From positions 1-64,000 of the forward strand of contig NZ_FMYB01000007.1 of NCBI RefSeq assembly GCF_900104155.1: DNA of 64,000 nucleotides, given 5' to 3'. The notes beneath the pieces were generated by a model, which saw only the letters and a program-made list of their open reading frames with translations, searched no databases and was not told the DNA's origin. The position numbers and the translations under genes were made by a program. The stretch's first letter is position 1. Each line of letters begins with the position of its first letter. Source of the DNA: Butyrivibrio sp. INlla16 (lineage in GTDB: Bacteria > Bacillota > Clostridia > Lachnospirales > Lachnospiraceae). Positions 17,926 through 26,761 of this stretch are shown one piece after another.

Positions 17926-19176
17926 TTAATCCCGTTTAAATATGTCTCGTGTATATACTTTATCAATTACATCGTCAAGGCACGAATCATAACGGTTAGC
18001 TATGATGGCACCGCTTAGTTTTTTAAAGGTATCGAGGTTATTTACTACTTTACTTCCAAAAAAGGTTGATCCATCTTCCAAAGATGGCTCATAAATAATT
18101 ACGGTTGCGCCTTTTGCCTTGATGCGTTTCATTACGCCTTGTATACTGCTCTGACGGAAGTTATCGGAATTGCTCTTCATAGTAAGTCTGTAAACTCCTA
18201 TGATAACTTCATGCTCACGAGCTGCATCATAAGCTTCGCTGTTGCCATAGGCTCCTGCGATGTCGAGTACTCTGTCTGCAATGAAATCCTTACGGGTTCT
18301 GTTGGATTCAACAATAGCCTCAATGAGGTTTTCCGGAACATCCGAATAGTTTGCAAGAAGCTGTTTTGTATCCTTTGGCAGGCAGTATCCACCATAGCCA
18401 AAGGAGGGGTTATTATAGAAATCACCAATTCTGGGATCAAGACAAACTCCCTTGATGATCTTGTCTGTATCAAGTCCCTTCATCTCCGCATAGGTATCCA
18501 GTTCGTTGAAATACGAAACACGAAGTGCAAGATAGGTATTTGCAAAAAGCTTTACAGCTTCTGCCTCAGTAAAGCCCATAAAGAGAACATCAACATTTTC
18601 CTTGAGTGCTCCCTCATTCAAAAGCTCTGCAAATATATGAGCGGCATTTGTCAGATCTTCATCATCCATATCCGTTCCTACAATAATTCGGCTTGGATAT
18701 AAATTGTCATAGAGCGCCTTGGATTCTCTGAGAAACTCCGGACTGAAAAGAATCTTGTCAGAGCCGGTCTTATTTCTGATCTTCTCAGTATATCCAACAG
18801 GGATGGTACTTTTTATAACCATATACGCATCAGGATTAACCTTCTGAACAAGATTGATAACAGCCTCTACCGCACTTGTATCAAAATAATTCTTCTTGCT
18901 GTCGTAGTTAGTCGGTGCTGCAATGACTACAAAATCTGCATCACGATAAGCAGCCTCACCGTCTGTTGTCGCATGCAGATCCAAATCTTTTTCTTTAAAA
19001 TATTTTTCGATGTATTCGTCCTGAATCGGTGAAACCCTCTTTTCGAGCATATCCACCTTTTCCTGAATGACATCCACAACAGTCACTTTATGTTTTTGTG
19101 ACAACAAAGTCGCGATTGAAAGTCCCACATAACCGGCACCTGCAACCGCGATCTGCAAATTCTTAAAATCACGCAT
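17926..19176 (-). CDS. UDP-glucose/GDP-mannose dehydrogenase-family enzyme
   Basis: An NAD-dependent nucleotide-sugar dehydrogenase that oxidises C6 of a UDP-hexose to the uronic acid for surface polysaccharide. The 416 residues show the N-terminal [16 protein letters not shown] dinucleotide fold, [22 protein letters not shown], the catalytic Cys in [14 protein letters not shown] and the C-terminal domain with IYEPSL. The overall pattern is closest to UDP-glucose 6-dehydrogenases of exopolysaccharide clusters, but the sugar is not decided by sequence alone. It starts 11 nt after a PilZ gene, which suggests c-di-GMP control of the activity or of an associated glycan pathway. It is the last gene of the pepM18-queA-pilZ operon. 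Confidence 0.9.
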   Translation of the reverse strand: MRDFKNLQIAVAGAGYVGLSIATLLSQKHKVTVVDVIQEKVDMLEKRVSPIQDEYIEKYFKEKDLDLHATTDGEAAYRDADFVVIAAPTNYDSKKNYFDTSAVEAVINLVQKVNPDAYMVIKSTIPVGYTEKIRNKTGSDKILFSPEFLRESKALYDNLYPSRIIVGTDMDDEDLTNAAHIFAELLNEGALKENVDVLFMGFTEAEAVKLFANTYLALRVSYFNELDTYAEMKGLDTDKIIKGVCLDPRIGDFYNNPSFGYGGYCLPKDTKQLLANYSDVPENLIEAIVESNRTRKDFIADRVLDIAGAYGNSEAYDAAREHEVIIGVYRLTMKSNSDNFRQSSIQGVMKRIKAKGATVIIYEPSLEDGSTFFGSKVVNNLDTFKKLSGAIIANRYDSCLDDVIDKVYTRDIFKRD

Positions 19177-19187
19177 GATTCTAACCC

Positions 19188-19532
19188 CTACATTTCATCG
19201 AGCGTATCCTGAACAGTCTCGTACACCGAGATTCTCTGTCTGTCATACTCGGGCATTCCGATGAAAATAGCCCCGTACTCATAGCTATCCTCAAGAGCTG
19301 TTCCTCGTACAATTTTAATAAAAACATGAAGAACCTCTTTGGTCCAGATGGTAAGATTACACTCGTAATTGTCTCCCATTGTTAGCTGGAGATCTGACTG
19401 AAACCCCATTCCTGCACGTGAACAGTTCATAACTGAAATCGCCACAGCCTCCGGTTCCTGAGTACTACCGATAGGGCTCATTAAAAGCTCTCCGTCCAGA
19501 TCAAGTCTTTTGTATTTACGTCTCTCTTCCAT
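19188..19532 (-). CDS. PilZ-domain c-di-GMP-binding protein
   Basis: A 114-residue stand-alone PilZ protein. The c-di-GMP-binding signatures are the N-terminal RRKYKR (RxxxR) and NCSRAGMGF (D/N-x-S-x2-G), followed by the beta-barrel. No membrane segment or partner domain is present. The ATG follows GAGGGGG. It lies between queA (37 nt) and the nucleotide-sugar dehydrogenase gene (11 nt), so it probably adjusts exopolysaccharide precursor supply or export when c-di-GMP is high; this role is inferred from position only. Confidence 0.85.
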   Translation of the reverse strand: MEERRKYKRLDLDGELLMSPIGSTQEPEAVAISVMNCSRAGMGFQSDLQLTMGDNYECNLTIWTKEVLHVFIKIVRGTALEDSYEYGAIFIGMPEYDRQRISVYETVQDTLDEM

Positions 19533-19569
19533 AATATCCCCCTCGAATAAGATATAGTATTACTATAGC

Positions 19570-20649
19570 CTAAATCTCGTCATCCGTAAAGAAACAAGCA
19601 TCACCAAAACTAAAGAATCTGTACCGTTTACTTATAGCTTCCTCATATGCATTCAGAACATTCTCTCTGCCTGCTAGTGCTGAAACAAGCATGACCAGAG
19701 TTGATTCCGGAAGATGGAAATTAGTAATAAGGCAATCTGTCACCTTAAAGTTATAACCGGGATAAATAAAAATAGAAGTATTGTCCGCACAGGGCTCAAT
19801 ATGTCCGTTCTCATCTGCTGCGCTTTCAATGGTTCTACAGCTGGTTGTACCAACGCAGATAACACGATGTCCGCTCTCTTTTGCCTTATTGATTTTCTCA
19901 GCTGCCTCTGCATTCACCTGATACCATTCGGTATGCATATGGTGCTCAAGAACGTTTGTAACCTTAACAGGCCTAAAGGTTCCGAGTCCAACATGGAGCG
20001 TTACGTAAGCAAGATCTATTCCCTTGTCCTGAATTTTCTTAAGAAGATCATTGGTAAAATGAAGTCCTGCTGTAGGCGCAGCTGCTGATCCCTCATATTT
20101 TGCATAAACCGTCTGGTACATATTTTTATCCTGAAGCTTATGCGTAATATAAGGAGGAAGCGGCATCTCTCCAAGCTTATCAAGGACCTCTTCAAAAATT
20201 CCTTCGTATGAAAACTGAACGAGTCTGTTACCTTCTTCAACAATATCAAGGATCTTTGCGTTTAAAAGTCCTTCTCCAAAAGTAACCTCCGCACCGGGGC
20301 GAAGCTTTTTACCGGGTTTAACGAGAGTCTCCCAGATATCGTTCTCTCTTCTCTTTAAAAGAAGAATCTCGACTGCAGCACCGGTATCCTTCTTTGTTCC
20401 AAGAAGTCTTGCCGGTATAACCTTTGTATCATTGAGAACAAGGCAGTCACCGGGCTTAAGATAATCGATAATATCATGGAATATCTTATGTTCGATATTG
20501 CCTGTCTTTTTATTCATCACAAGGAGCTTAGCATCATCACGCGCAGGAAGCGGATCCTGTGCTATCAGTTCCTCGGGAAGATCAAAATAATAATCGCTGG
20601 TGCGAAGACCCAGGTTAGGGTCGTTCGCACCTTTATTTGTTATGGTCAC
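19570..20649 (-). CDS. queA: S-adenosylmethionine:tRNA ribosyltransferase-isomerase
   Basis: Transfers and isomerises the ribose of SAM onto 7-aminomethyl-7-deazaguanine in tRNA, the penultimate step to queuosine. The 359 residues are full length. Recognisable stretches are [55 protein letters not shown] [14 protein letters not shown] and [20 protein letters not shown]. The start is GTG, with AGGAG about 7 nt upstream and no better ATG nearby. It lies 12 nt after the M18 peptidase gene. Confidence 0.95.
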   Translation of the reverse strand: MTITNKGANDPNLGLRTSDYYFDLPEELIAQDPLPARDDAKLLVMNKKTGNIEHKIFHDIIDYLKPGDCLVLNDTKVIPARLLGTKKDTGAAVEILLLKRRENDIWETLVKPGKKLRPGAEVTFGEGLLNAKILDIVEEGNRLVQFSYEGIFEEVLDKLGEMPLPPYITHKLQDKNMYQTVYAKYEGSAAAPTAGLHFTNDLLKKIQDKGIDLAYVTLHVGLGTFRPVKVTNVLEHHMHTEWYQVNAEAAEKINKAKESGHRVICVGTTSCRTIESAADENGHIEPCADNTSIFIYPGYNFKVTDCLITNFHLPESTLVMLVSALAGRENVLNAYEEAISKRYRFFSFGDACFFTDDEI

Positions 20650-20661
20650 TATATTCTCCTG

Positions 20662-22158
20662 TTATTGATTCATCAGACTTGCTTTATTAAGGAATGTCTT
20701 GTAGGCGCGAAGCGCTTCATATATATCAGCCTTGGAGGTTGCCTCCCAAGGTGCATGCATATTGAGCACAGCTACGCCGGCATCAATTACGTTCATTCCG
20801 TAAAGAGCAAGGATATAAGCGATCGTTCCGCCACCGCCTACATCTACCTTACCAAGCTCGGCAGTCTGGAAAGTAATATCATCCTCTTCAAAAATGCTTC
20901 TGATATGTGCTAAAAACTCTGCGTTTGCATCATTTGATCCTGACTTTCCGCGGCTTCCGGTGAACTTACTAAGTACCGGGCCAAGGCTGAGGAAGGATGC
21001 ATTCTTCTTCTCAAACTGGCCTGCGTACATAGGATCAAAGCCTGCATTAACATCAGAGGAAAGCATACAGGAATTTGCAAGACATCTTCTGAGCTTAAGA
21101 TCATTGTAATCACCGCAGAGGTTCATGAGCTCTGCAACAGCATTCTCAAAGAAGCGTGACTGCATACCTGTAGCACCAACGCTGCCGATCTCTTCTTTAT
21201 CAACCAGAATGCAGCAGCCTGTTCTCTTTAAGTTCTTTACTCCAAGGAGTGCTCTCATTGAAGGGAAAGCACATACTCTGTCATCCTGGCCATAGCCAAG
21301 GATCATTGAGCGGTCAAAGCCTGCATCTCTTGCCTTACCTGCAGGAACAATTTCAAGTTCTGCTGAGAGGAAATCCTCCTCCTCTATTCCGTAAAGGTCA
21401 TTTAAGATTCCAAGGATTCCGCGCTTAACTGCACCTGAAACCTTGCCGCTCTCTTCCTTCTCTGCCTTCTCATAATCTACAGCATACTGCTGGCCCTCTG
21501 TAAGCTTAGAGTTTCTCTTCTCTGCCTTCTTCTTTTCATCACTCTCAACAACAAAAGGTCTGTTACCGATTACAAGATCAAGAGCCTCTCCCTCTACAAC
21601 CTGAGCAGCCTTCTTGCTCATAAGATCACCTGAGAGGTGGATAAGTAGATCGCTTACAAAAAATACCGGATCATCCTCATCCTCACCGACATTAAGCTGA
21701 ACAGTGGTACCGTCCTTCTTAACAACAACGCCGTGAAGTGAAAGCGGAATTGCTACATAAAGATACTTCTTGATTCCGCCGTAATAATGTGTATCAAGAT
21801 AAGCAAAACCGCCATCCTCATAAAGCGGATTCTGCTTAACATCCATTCTGGGAGAATCGATATGCGCACCGAGAATATTCATACCGTTCTCCAACGGCTC
21901 TGAACCAATCTGGAACATTGCGATGGATTTGTTCATCCAAACGCTGTAAATCTTATCACCCTTCTTAAGCTTTGTCTTAGATCCAATCAGCGTGTTAAGC
22001 TCGCGGTAGCCCGCCTCCTCTATTTCATTAACAATGCAGTCGATTGCTTCGCGCTCTGTCTTTGCATTATCAAGGAAGTTTTTATAATCATCAGCAAAAG
22101 CCTCTACTTCCTTAAGCTGTTTTGCAGTGTACTTTGTCCATACATTTGCTCTTTTCAT
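20662..22158 (-). CDS. M18-family aminopeptidase
   Basis: A cytoplasmic zinc aminopeptidase that trims N-terminal residues, with a preference for acidic ones in several family members. The 498 residues contain the family metal ligands: His in ILGAHIDSPR, Asp in GYGQDDRV, Glu-Glu in VDKEEIGSVG, Asp in LSSDVNAG and a C-terminal His in LNMHAPWE. It is slightly longer than E. coli-type relatives because of a charged insert at about residues 205-240. It is the first gene of an operon with queA, pilZ and the nucleotide-sugar dehydrogenase. The ATG follows AAAGGA. It may process peptides imported by the adjacent Opp system, although it is on a separate transcript. Confidence 0.92.
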   Translation of the reverse strand: MKRANVWTKYTAKQLKEVEAFADDYKNFLDNAKTEREAIDCIVNEIEEAGYRELNTLIGSKTKLKKGDKIYSVWMNKSIAMFQIGSEPLENGMNILGAHIDSPRMDVKQNPLYEDGGFAYLDTHYYGGIKKYLYVAIPLSLHGVVVKKDGTTVQLNVGEDEDDPVFFVSDLLIHLSGDLMSKKAAQVVEGEALDLVIGNRPFVVESDEKKKAEKRNSKLTEGQQYAVDYEKAEKEESGKVSGAVKRGILGILNDLYGIEEEDFLSAELEIVPAGKARDAGFDRSMILGYGQDDRVCAFPSMRALLGVKNLKRTGCCILVDKEEIGSVGATGMQSRFFENAVAELMNLCGDYNDLKLRRCLANSCMLSSDVNAGFDPMYAGQFEKKNASFLSLGPVLSKFTGSRGKSGSNDANAEFLAHIRSIFEEDDITFQTAELGKVDVGGGGTIAYILALYGMNVIDAGVAVLNMHAPWEATSKADIYEALRAYKTFLNKASLMNQ

Positions 22159-22350
22159 TTATTTATTCCTTTCTCTGTTTTCGTGTTTATTATTATAGAA
22201 AACAGTAAGATTTACATAAAAATCGTGCTTATATATGATAAATGAAATCAATAGTACTTTCAACAGTTCACCGGATATTTAAGCGTCTTTAAATCTTATT
22301 TTTTTATAAAAAACTGTTTGCAATTCAAATCTCCTTAAGGGTAAAAATTA

Positions 22351-22399
22351 TCCTCCCTGCCAGGTAGAAGAAGAAACTTGTTTCTACCTGAAGGGAGGA
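22351..22399 (-). terminator. Terminator of the oligopeptide transporter operon
   Basis: A 17-bp bulged stem (TCCTCCCT + CAGGTAGAA against TTCTACCTG + AGGGAGGA) is followed on the minus strand by TAATTTTTAC. It lies about 35 nt beyond the OppF-like stop codon. The rest of the 274-nt gap up to the M18 gene start is AT-rich with no recognisable feature. Confidence 0.85.
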
Positions 22400-22432
22400 A
22401 TATTTACTATAAGAAATAGTTCTTATACTTAT

Positions 22433-23299
22433 TTAGTTTACAACAGTATCAAGATCCCACTTTTCATAGATCTTCGGCACATCGCTGATAAGTCTCTTGG
22501 TGTAATCAGCCTGAGGATTGATAATTACATCCTCTGCTGTACCGGACTCAACAAACTTACCATGCTCCATGATGTAAACCTTATCGGAGATGTAATATGC
22601 AAGACCGATATCGTGTGTGATGAAGATTATGGTCATATTGATCTCATCACGAAGCTTTAAGAGCATATCAAGGATTGTTGCTCTTGAGCAGGCATCGATC
22701 ATGGATGTAGGCTCATCTGCCATAAGGATCTTCGGCTTGAGAAGGAAGATTCGTGCGATCATAAGTCTCTGCATCTGTCCGCCTGAAAGCTCGAAAGGAT
22801 ACTTATTTGTGAGCTCTGCATACTTCAGGTTAACGAAGCTGCAGGCCTCTGTCTTCATCTGTATCTTCTGCTCCTCGGGAAGATTCTTGAAGCCTCTCAT
22901 ATTGAGGCAGTCATCAAGAACCGCATCGATCTTGTAGAAGATGTTGTAGGATGAAAACGGATCCTGGAAAATCGGCTGAATATTTTTCCAGTACTCCTTC
23001 TTTTTAGCATTTGTACTGATATCACGGGGTTTTCCCTGATATTCAATGGTGCCCTCTGTAGTACTGATAAGTCCGAGAAGCATCTTTGAAAGAGTTGTCT
23101 TTCCGCTTCCTGACTCTCCAACGATTGAGATGATCTCACCCTCGTTGAAGTCAAAGTCTACATGGTCAACTGCTACGGTCTGTACCTTACCTACACCGAA
23201 TACCTTGGTAAGTCCTCTACCTGAGAGGCAAGGCTTCGGAGCGGGCTTATTGGTATCAGTCGAAGTCTGTTTCTGGTTCTGGTTTGCTGTCGCTTCCAT
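22433..23299 (-). CDS. Oligopeptide ABC transporter ATP-binding protein (OppF-like)
   Basis: One of two ATPases that power peptide import. The 288-290 residues contain Walker A ([14 protein letters not shown]), the Q loop ([12 protein letters not shown]), the ABC signature ([15 protein letters not shown]), Walker B ([11 protein letters not shown]) and the H loop (IIFITHDIG). An N-terminal polar Asn/Gln/Thr-rich extension of about 28 residues precedes the domain. The second ATG (23299) was chosen because GGGAGG is only 3 nt from the first and 9 nt from this one. The 5' end overlaps the OppD-like gene by about 44 nt in another frame. In [20 protein letters not shown] the D loop reads SMID rather than SALD, as in some OppF proteins. 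Confidence 0.92.
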   Translation of the reverse strand: MEATANQNQKQTSTDTNKPAPKPCLSGRGLTKVFGVGKVQTVAVDHVDFDFNEGEIISIVGESGSGKTTLSKMLLGLISTTEGTIEYQGKPRDISTNAKKKEYWKNIQPIFQDPFSSYNIFYKIDAVLDDCLNMRGFKNLPEEQKIQMKTEACSFVNLKYAELTNKYPFELSGGQMQRLMIARIFLLKPKILMADEPTSMIDACSRATILDMLLKLRDEINMTIIFITHDIGLAYYISDKVYIMEHGKFVESGTAEDVIINPQADYTKRLISDVPKIYEKWDLDTVVN

Positions 23300-24299
23300 T
23301 TGCATATACCTCCCTTAGTTTTCTTACTGACATCAGGCAGCGATAACATCTGCCATTCTCAAATTCTTTCTCATCCGGTGCCATAGCGGTACAGGTAGGA
23401 ACCGCATATTTACATCTGGGTGCAAATCTGCAGCCCTTAGGCGGATTTTTCAAGTTCGGAGGAGTTCCGGGAAGAGCTGTAAGGTTGTGAGCTTTCATAC
23501 CCTCCTCAGGAACGATGATGGAACCCATAAGGCCCTTAGCGTACGGATGAATAGGATCAAATACCATCTGCTTTGCTGTTCCAAGCTCAACAAACTGGCC
23601 GGCATACATAACAGCGATATCATCTGTAACGTTATAAAGAAGCGGCAACTCGTGCGTGATGAAAATCATGGATTTGATAAAGCCCTTTTCCATGAGCTGT
23701 CTCATCATACGGATAACCATCTTCTGAGATGTAACGTCAAGCGCTGATGAAGGCTCATCGGCGATAAGTACCTTAGGTGAAAGGATTGTAGAAATAGCTA
23801 TAACAGTACGCTGTTTCATACCACCTGAAAGTTCTACCGCATGTTTCTCAAGAACCTCTTCGGGAAGTCCGAGTTCAGCAAAACGCTCTCTTGCCATGTC
23901 ATAGATATCCTTCTTGGACATCTTGATTCCATGTGCATGTATAACATCCTCGATAAAACGAATAATCTTCTGAGTAGGGTTCAGAGCATTCATAGCTGCC
24001 TGAGGGATGTAAGCGATCTCGTTACCGAGAATCTTACGGCGAACATCGTCGGGCTTCATATTAGAAATTGTCTGACCGTCTACGATTATGTCACCACTTA
24101 TATAATGAAGCGGTGCGAAATAATAACCCATAAGTGACAATGCAAGTGTGGATTTACCACATCCGGACTCACCGGCAATACCGAGTGATTTTCCCTCTTC
24201 TACTTTAAGAGAAACACCGTCAACCGCATATACGTCCTCATGGAATCTGGTTATATATTTTGTTTTGAGGTCTTTAACCTCAAGCATTACTTTTCCCAT
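23256..24299 (-). CDS. Oligopeptide ABC transporter ATP-binding protein (OppD-like)
   Basis: The partner ATPase of the peptide importer, 347 residues. Walker A is [14 protein letters not shown], the signature [14 protein letters not shown], Walker [14 protein letters not shown] and the H loop IFITHELPL. The C-terminal oligopeptide-transporter region is present ([11 protein letters not shown], then [22 protein letters not shown]) and carries the Cys residues that in several OppD/DppD proteins ligate an Fe-S cluster. The ATG follows AAAGG. It lies between the OppC-like gene (61 nt) and the OppF-like gene, which overlaps it. Confidence 0.93.
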   Translation of the reverse strand: MGKVMLEVKDLKTKYITRFHEDVYAVDGVSLKVEEGKSLGIAGESGCGKSTLALSLMGYYFAPLHYISGDIIVDGQTISNMKPDDVRRKILGNEIAYIPQAAMNALNPTQKIIRFIEDVIHAHGIKMSKKDIYDMARERFAELGLPEEVLEKHAVELSGGMKQRTVIAISTILSPKVLIADEPSSALDVTSQKMVIRMMRQLMEKGFIKSMIFITHELPLLYNVTDDIAVMYAGQFVELGTAKQMVFDPIHPYAKGLMGSIIVPEEGMKAHNLTALPGTPPNLKNPPKGCRFAPRCKYAVPTCTAMAPDEKEFENGRCYRCLMSVRKLREVYANGSDSKPEPETDFD

Positions 24300-24360
24300 T
24301 ATTAACCTTTTCCTTTTCTTTTAAGTGAGATTCACAGTTACCTTTTGTTCCGGATTACGA

Positions 24361-25602
24361 TCAGTCACGCAGCTGCGGGTTGAATACCTGATCCATTCCT
24401 GTATTCATAAGGTTCAGTGAGAACGAAATAAGTGCGATGAGTATTACTACCGGGAAGTATGCCCACCAAGAACCATTGAGGTGTGCAGAGTACTGCATTG
24501 CCCACTGCATCATAAGTCCCAGAGTTGCTGTCTTTGTTGTTGCAGGACCAAGTCCGATCATTGACAGCTGTGCTTCTGCAAGGATTCCTGAAGAAATCTG
24601 CAGGATCATAGCCATAACAACGTAGGATGCGATGTAAGGAAGGATATCTGTGAAGATGATCCTGAACATGCTGTGTCCTGACAGTTTTGACAAATTAACG
24701 TGATCTCGGTTTCTGAGTGATATAACCTGTGAACGAACTGAACGTGTCGTCCAGGGCCATGATGTCAGACCGATAATGATACCTACCATTGCAATACCTC
24801 TTGCCTTATCTCCTACTGAATAAGAAATGAGGATAAGGATTACGAAGGAAGGAATAACTGTAAACAGGTTTGTGATGAAAATGATGATATTATCAGCAAG
24901 TCCGCCCATGTAACCTGCAAGAAGTCCAAGTAAAAGACCAATAGCTGTTGCGATAAGTCCTGCAAGAAGACCAATCTTCAAGGAAGATTTTGTAGCTGCT
25001 ACAAGCTCTGTAAGGACATCACGTCCAAAGTTATCTGTTCCAAGGAGGAAAGTCTTCTTAGATACATCCTTGATGTTTACATAATCTGTATCCTTGATGA
25101 CCTTGCTCTGCTGAAGATTACCCTCTTCGTCCTTTTCTGCAACGATAACACCGGAATCCTTCATAGCAGCTGTAATCTGAGAATCAAGTCTCTTGAGCGC
25201 TTTTCTCTTGGCAGTTGTGTATCCCTTATACTTAGTATTGGGATCATAATTTGCTTTCCAGAGTGCTACAAGACCCTCAGCATCAGTTACATCTATATCA
25301 GCTTCTGCAACGCCCTGCTTAAGAAGGAAATCCTGAATTTTTGCTCTTGTTTCTACATCGAGTACCATCTCAAGCTTTGAAAACTGCTTGGGAATCTGTA
25401 AGGTATAAGATTTTTCAAGTGTTGACTCCTCCACAGATACATATGTACCGGGTTTGAAGAAGTTACCCTGTCCTATCATCTGCAGCGGGTCAGCCGTTAC
25501 AAATAAAGGATAGATGAGGACTGTAAGCAGTATAAACATAAAGATTACAAATCCAAACAGGAATTTTCCGGAATGGAAAACTTGTTTTATTGTATTTTTC
25601 AT
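24361..25602 (-). CDS. Oligopeptide ABC transporter permease (OppC-like) with extracytoplasmic insertion
   Basis: A membrane subunit of the peptide importer. OppC proteins are usually about 300 residues; this one has 413. The first membrane helix is at about residues 13-35. It is followed by about 145 mostly hydrophilic, charged residues (about 36-185) before the conserved FLLGTDNFGRDVLTEL, after which the standard five-helix permease core resumes. The cytoplasmic coupling (EAA) loop reads NLSKLSGHSMFRIIFTDILP. The enlarged outer loop may contact the substrate-binding lipoprotein or cell wall. It lies 14 nt after the OppB-like gene. GGAGGG precedes the ATG. Confidence 0.9.
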   Translation of the reverse strand: MKNTIKQVFHSGKFLFGFVIFMFILLTVLIYPLFVTADPLQMIGQGNFFKPGTYVSVEESTLEKSYTLQIPKQFSKLEMVLDVETRAKIQDFLLKQGVAEADIDVTDAEGLVALWKANYDPNTKYKGYTTAKRKALKRLDSQITAAMKDSGVIVAEKDEEGNLQQSKVIKDTDYVNIKDVSKKTFLLGTDNFGRDVLTELVAATKSSLKIGLLAGLIATAIGLLLGLLAGYMGGLADNIIIFITNLFTVIPSFVILILISYSVGDKARGIAMVGIIIGLTSWPWTTRSVRSQVISLRNRDHVNLSKLSGHSMFRIIFTDILPYIASYVVMAMILQISSGILAEAQLSMIGLGPATTKTATLGLMMQWAMQYSAHLNGSWWAYFPVVILIALISFSLNLMNTGMDQVFNPQLRD

Positions 25603-25616
25603 TTTTCATTCCCTCC

Positions 25617-26621
25617 TTAATCCTGCTGATTAGCCTTAACTCGAGGATCAATAACACCATAAAGGAGTTCGACCGCAAGGTTGGCGATAAGTACCATGAT
25701 TGTAATGATGAGTGTACAAGCTGAAAGAAGTGGATAATCCTGACCGTTTACAGCTGAAAGAAGTGTCATTCCAAGTCCGGGATAAGAGAAAACCATCTCT
25801 GCAACGAGGGCACCACCCATCATAGTTCCGAGTGAAAGTGCAAGACCTGTGATCTGAGGAAGCATAGCATTTCTGAACACATATCCTACGATCTTGCTAT
25901 CCTTGATACCAAGGAATCTTGAGTATTTTACATAATCTGCATTCAACTCATATATTGACATTGATCGCATACCGATTGCCTGACCGCCGATCGTAATAAG
26001 AACGATTGACCAGAAAGGAAGCTGGTAATGCGCGATAATCGATTTCATGAAAGTCCAGCTCATATTAGGTATAAGATCATAACCATATCCACCTGATGAA
26101 GGAGCTATTTTAAGTCTGATTGCAAACAGATAAAGAAGAACTGTTGCCATACCAAATGCCGGGATATTTCCAATAAAGAGGAAAATGGGAAGGATTACCT
26201 TATCAAAAGCACCTTTAATATAAGCGGCAATCGCACCTAAGATATTACCGAGAATCCATCCAACTATAATTGCAGGAAGCTGCAGGCATACTGTCCACCA
26301 TACCGCATTGGCAATAATGTCGGAAACAGGTCTCGGATACTGGCTGAAGGAAACACCAAAGTCACCCTTTAATGCATTTCCAAGCCACATAAAGAACTGT
26401 TTGTACATCGGCTCATTGATACCGAATTTTGTAGCATAGTCATTTAAGACCTTCTGAATAGCCGTTGAATCCGTCATACCGCTGACTGCCTTTGATGCTA
26501 TAGCGGAAACAGGATTTCCGGGCATCAGGCGCGGCAGAATAAAGTTGAGGATTACGGCGAAAATGAGTGTCAGAAAATACCAGAATAATTTCTGACCATA
26601 GTATTTTTTATAGCCTTTCAA
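25617..26621 (-). CDS. Oligopeptide ABC transporter permease (OppB-like)
   Basis: The second membrane subunit, 334 residues with six predicted helices: one near the N terminus (residues 9-30), then five after a periplasmic loop. Family landmarks are [33 protein letters not shown], and the coupling loop [25 protein letters not shown] near residue 235. The reading frame begins with TTG (26621) after GGGAGG at 10 nt; no in-frame ATG is nearby, so a TTG start is likely and would reduce its translation. It lies 140 nt downstream of the binding-protein gene, separated by a strong hairpin. Confidence 0.92.
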   Translation of the reverse strand: MKGYKKYYGQKLFWYFLTLIFAVILNFILPRLMPGNPVSAIASKAVSGMTDSTAIQKVLNDYATKFGINEPMYKQFFMWLGNALKGDFGVSFSQYPRPVSDIIANAVWWTVCLQLPAIIVGWILGNILGAIAAYIKGAFDKVILPIFLFIGNIPAFGMATVLLYLFAIRLKIAPSSGGYGYDLIPNMSWTFMKSIIAHYQLPFWSIVLITIGGQAIGMRSMSIYELNADYVKYSRFLGIKDSKIVGYVFRNAMLPQITGLALSLGTMMGGALVAEMVFSYPGLGMTLLSAVNGQDYPLLSACTLIITIMVLIANLAVELLYGVIDPRVKANQQD

Positions 26622-26673
26622 TTTAGAAATACCTCCCTTCTTCTAACATACGCCGAATTTTTGCGTAATTTAA

Positions 26674-26729
26674 GGGACTGCCGCGTGGTTTTGTCGCCGC
26701 GTTGGCGATCATGCCCCACGGCAGCCCCC
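26674..26729 (-). promoter_or_regulatory. Intercistronic hairpin between the binding-protein and permease genes
   Basis: An outer GC-rich stem (GGGACTGCCGCGTGG against CCCCACGGCAGCCCC, with small mismatches) encloses an inner stem TCGCC/GGCGA. The only U-rich run nearby is weak (TTAAATTACGC). Its position suggests partial termination or protection of the upstream binding-protein mRNA, giving more binding protein than permease. Confidence 0.65.
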
Positions 26730-26761
26730 AATTTACTTAACTAAAACTATTTTGTTACAAA

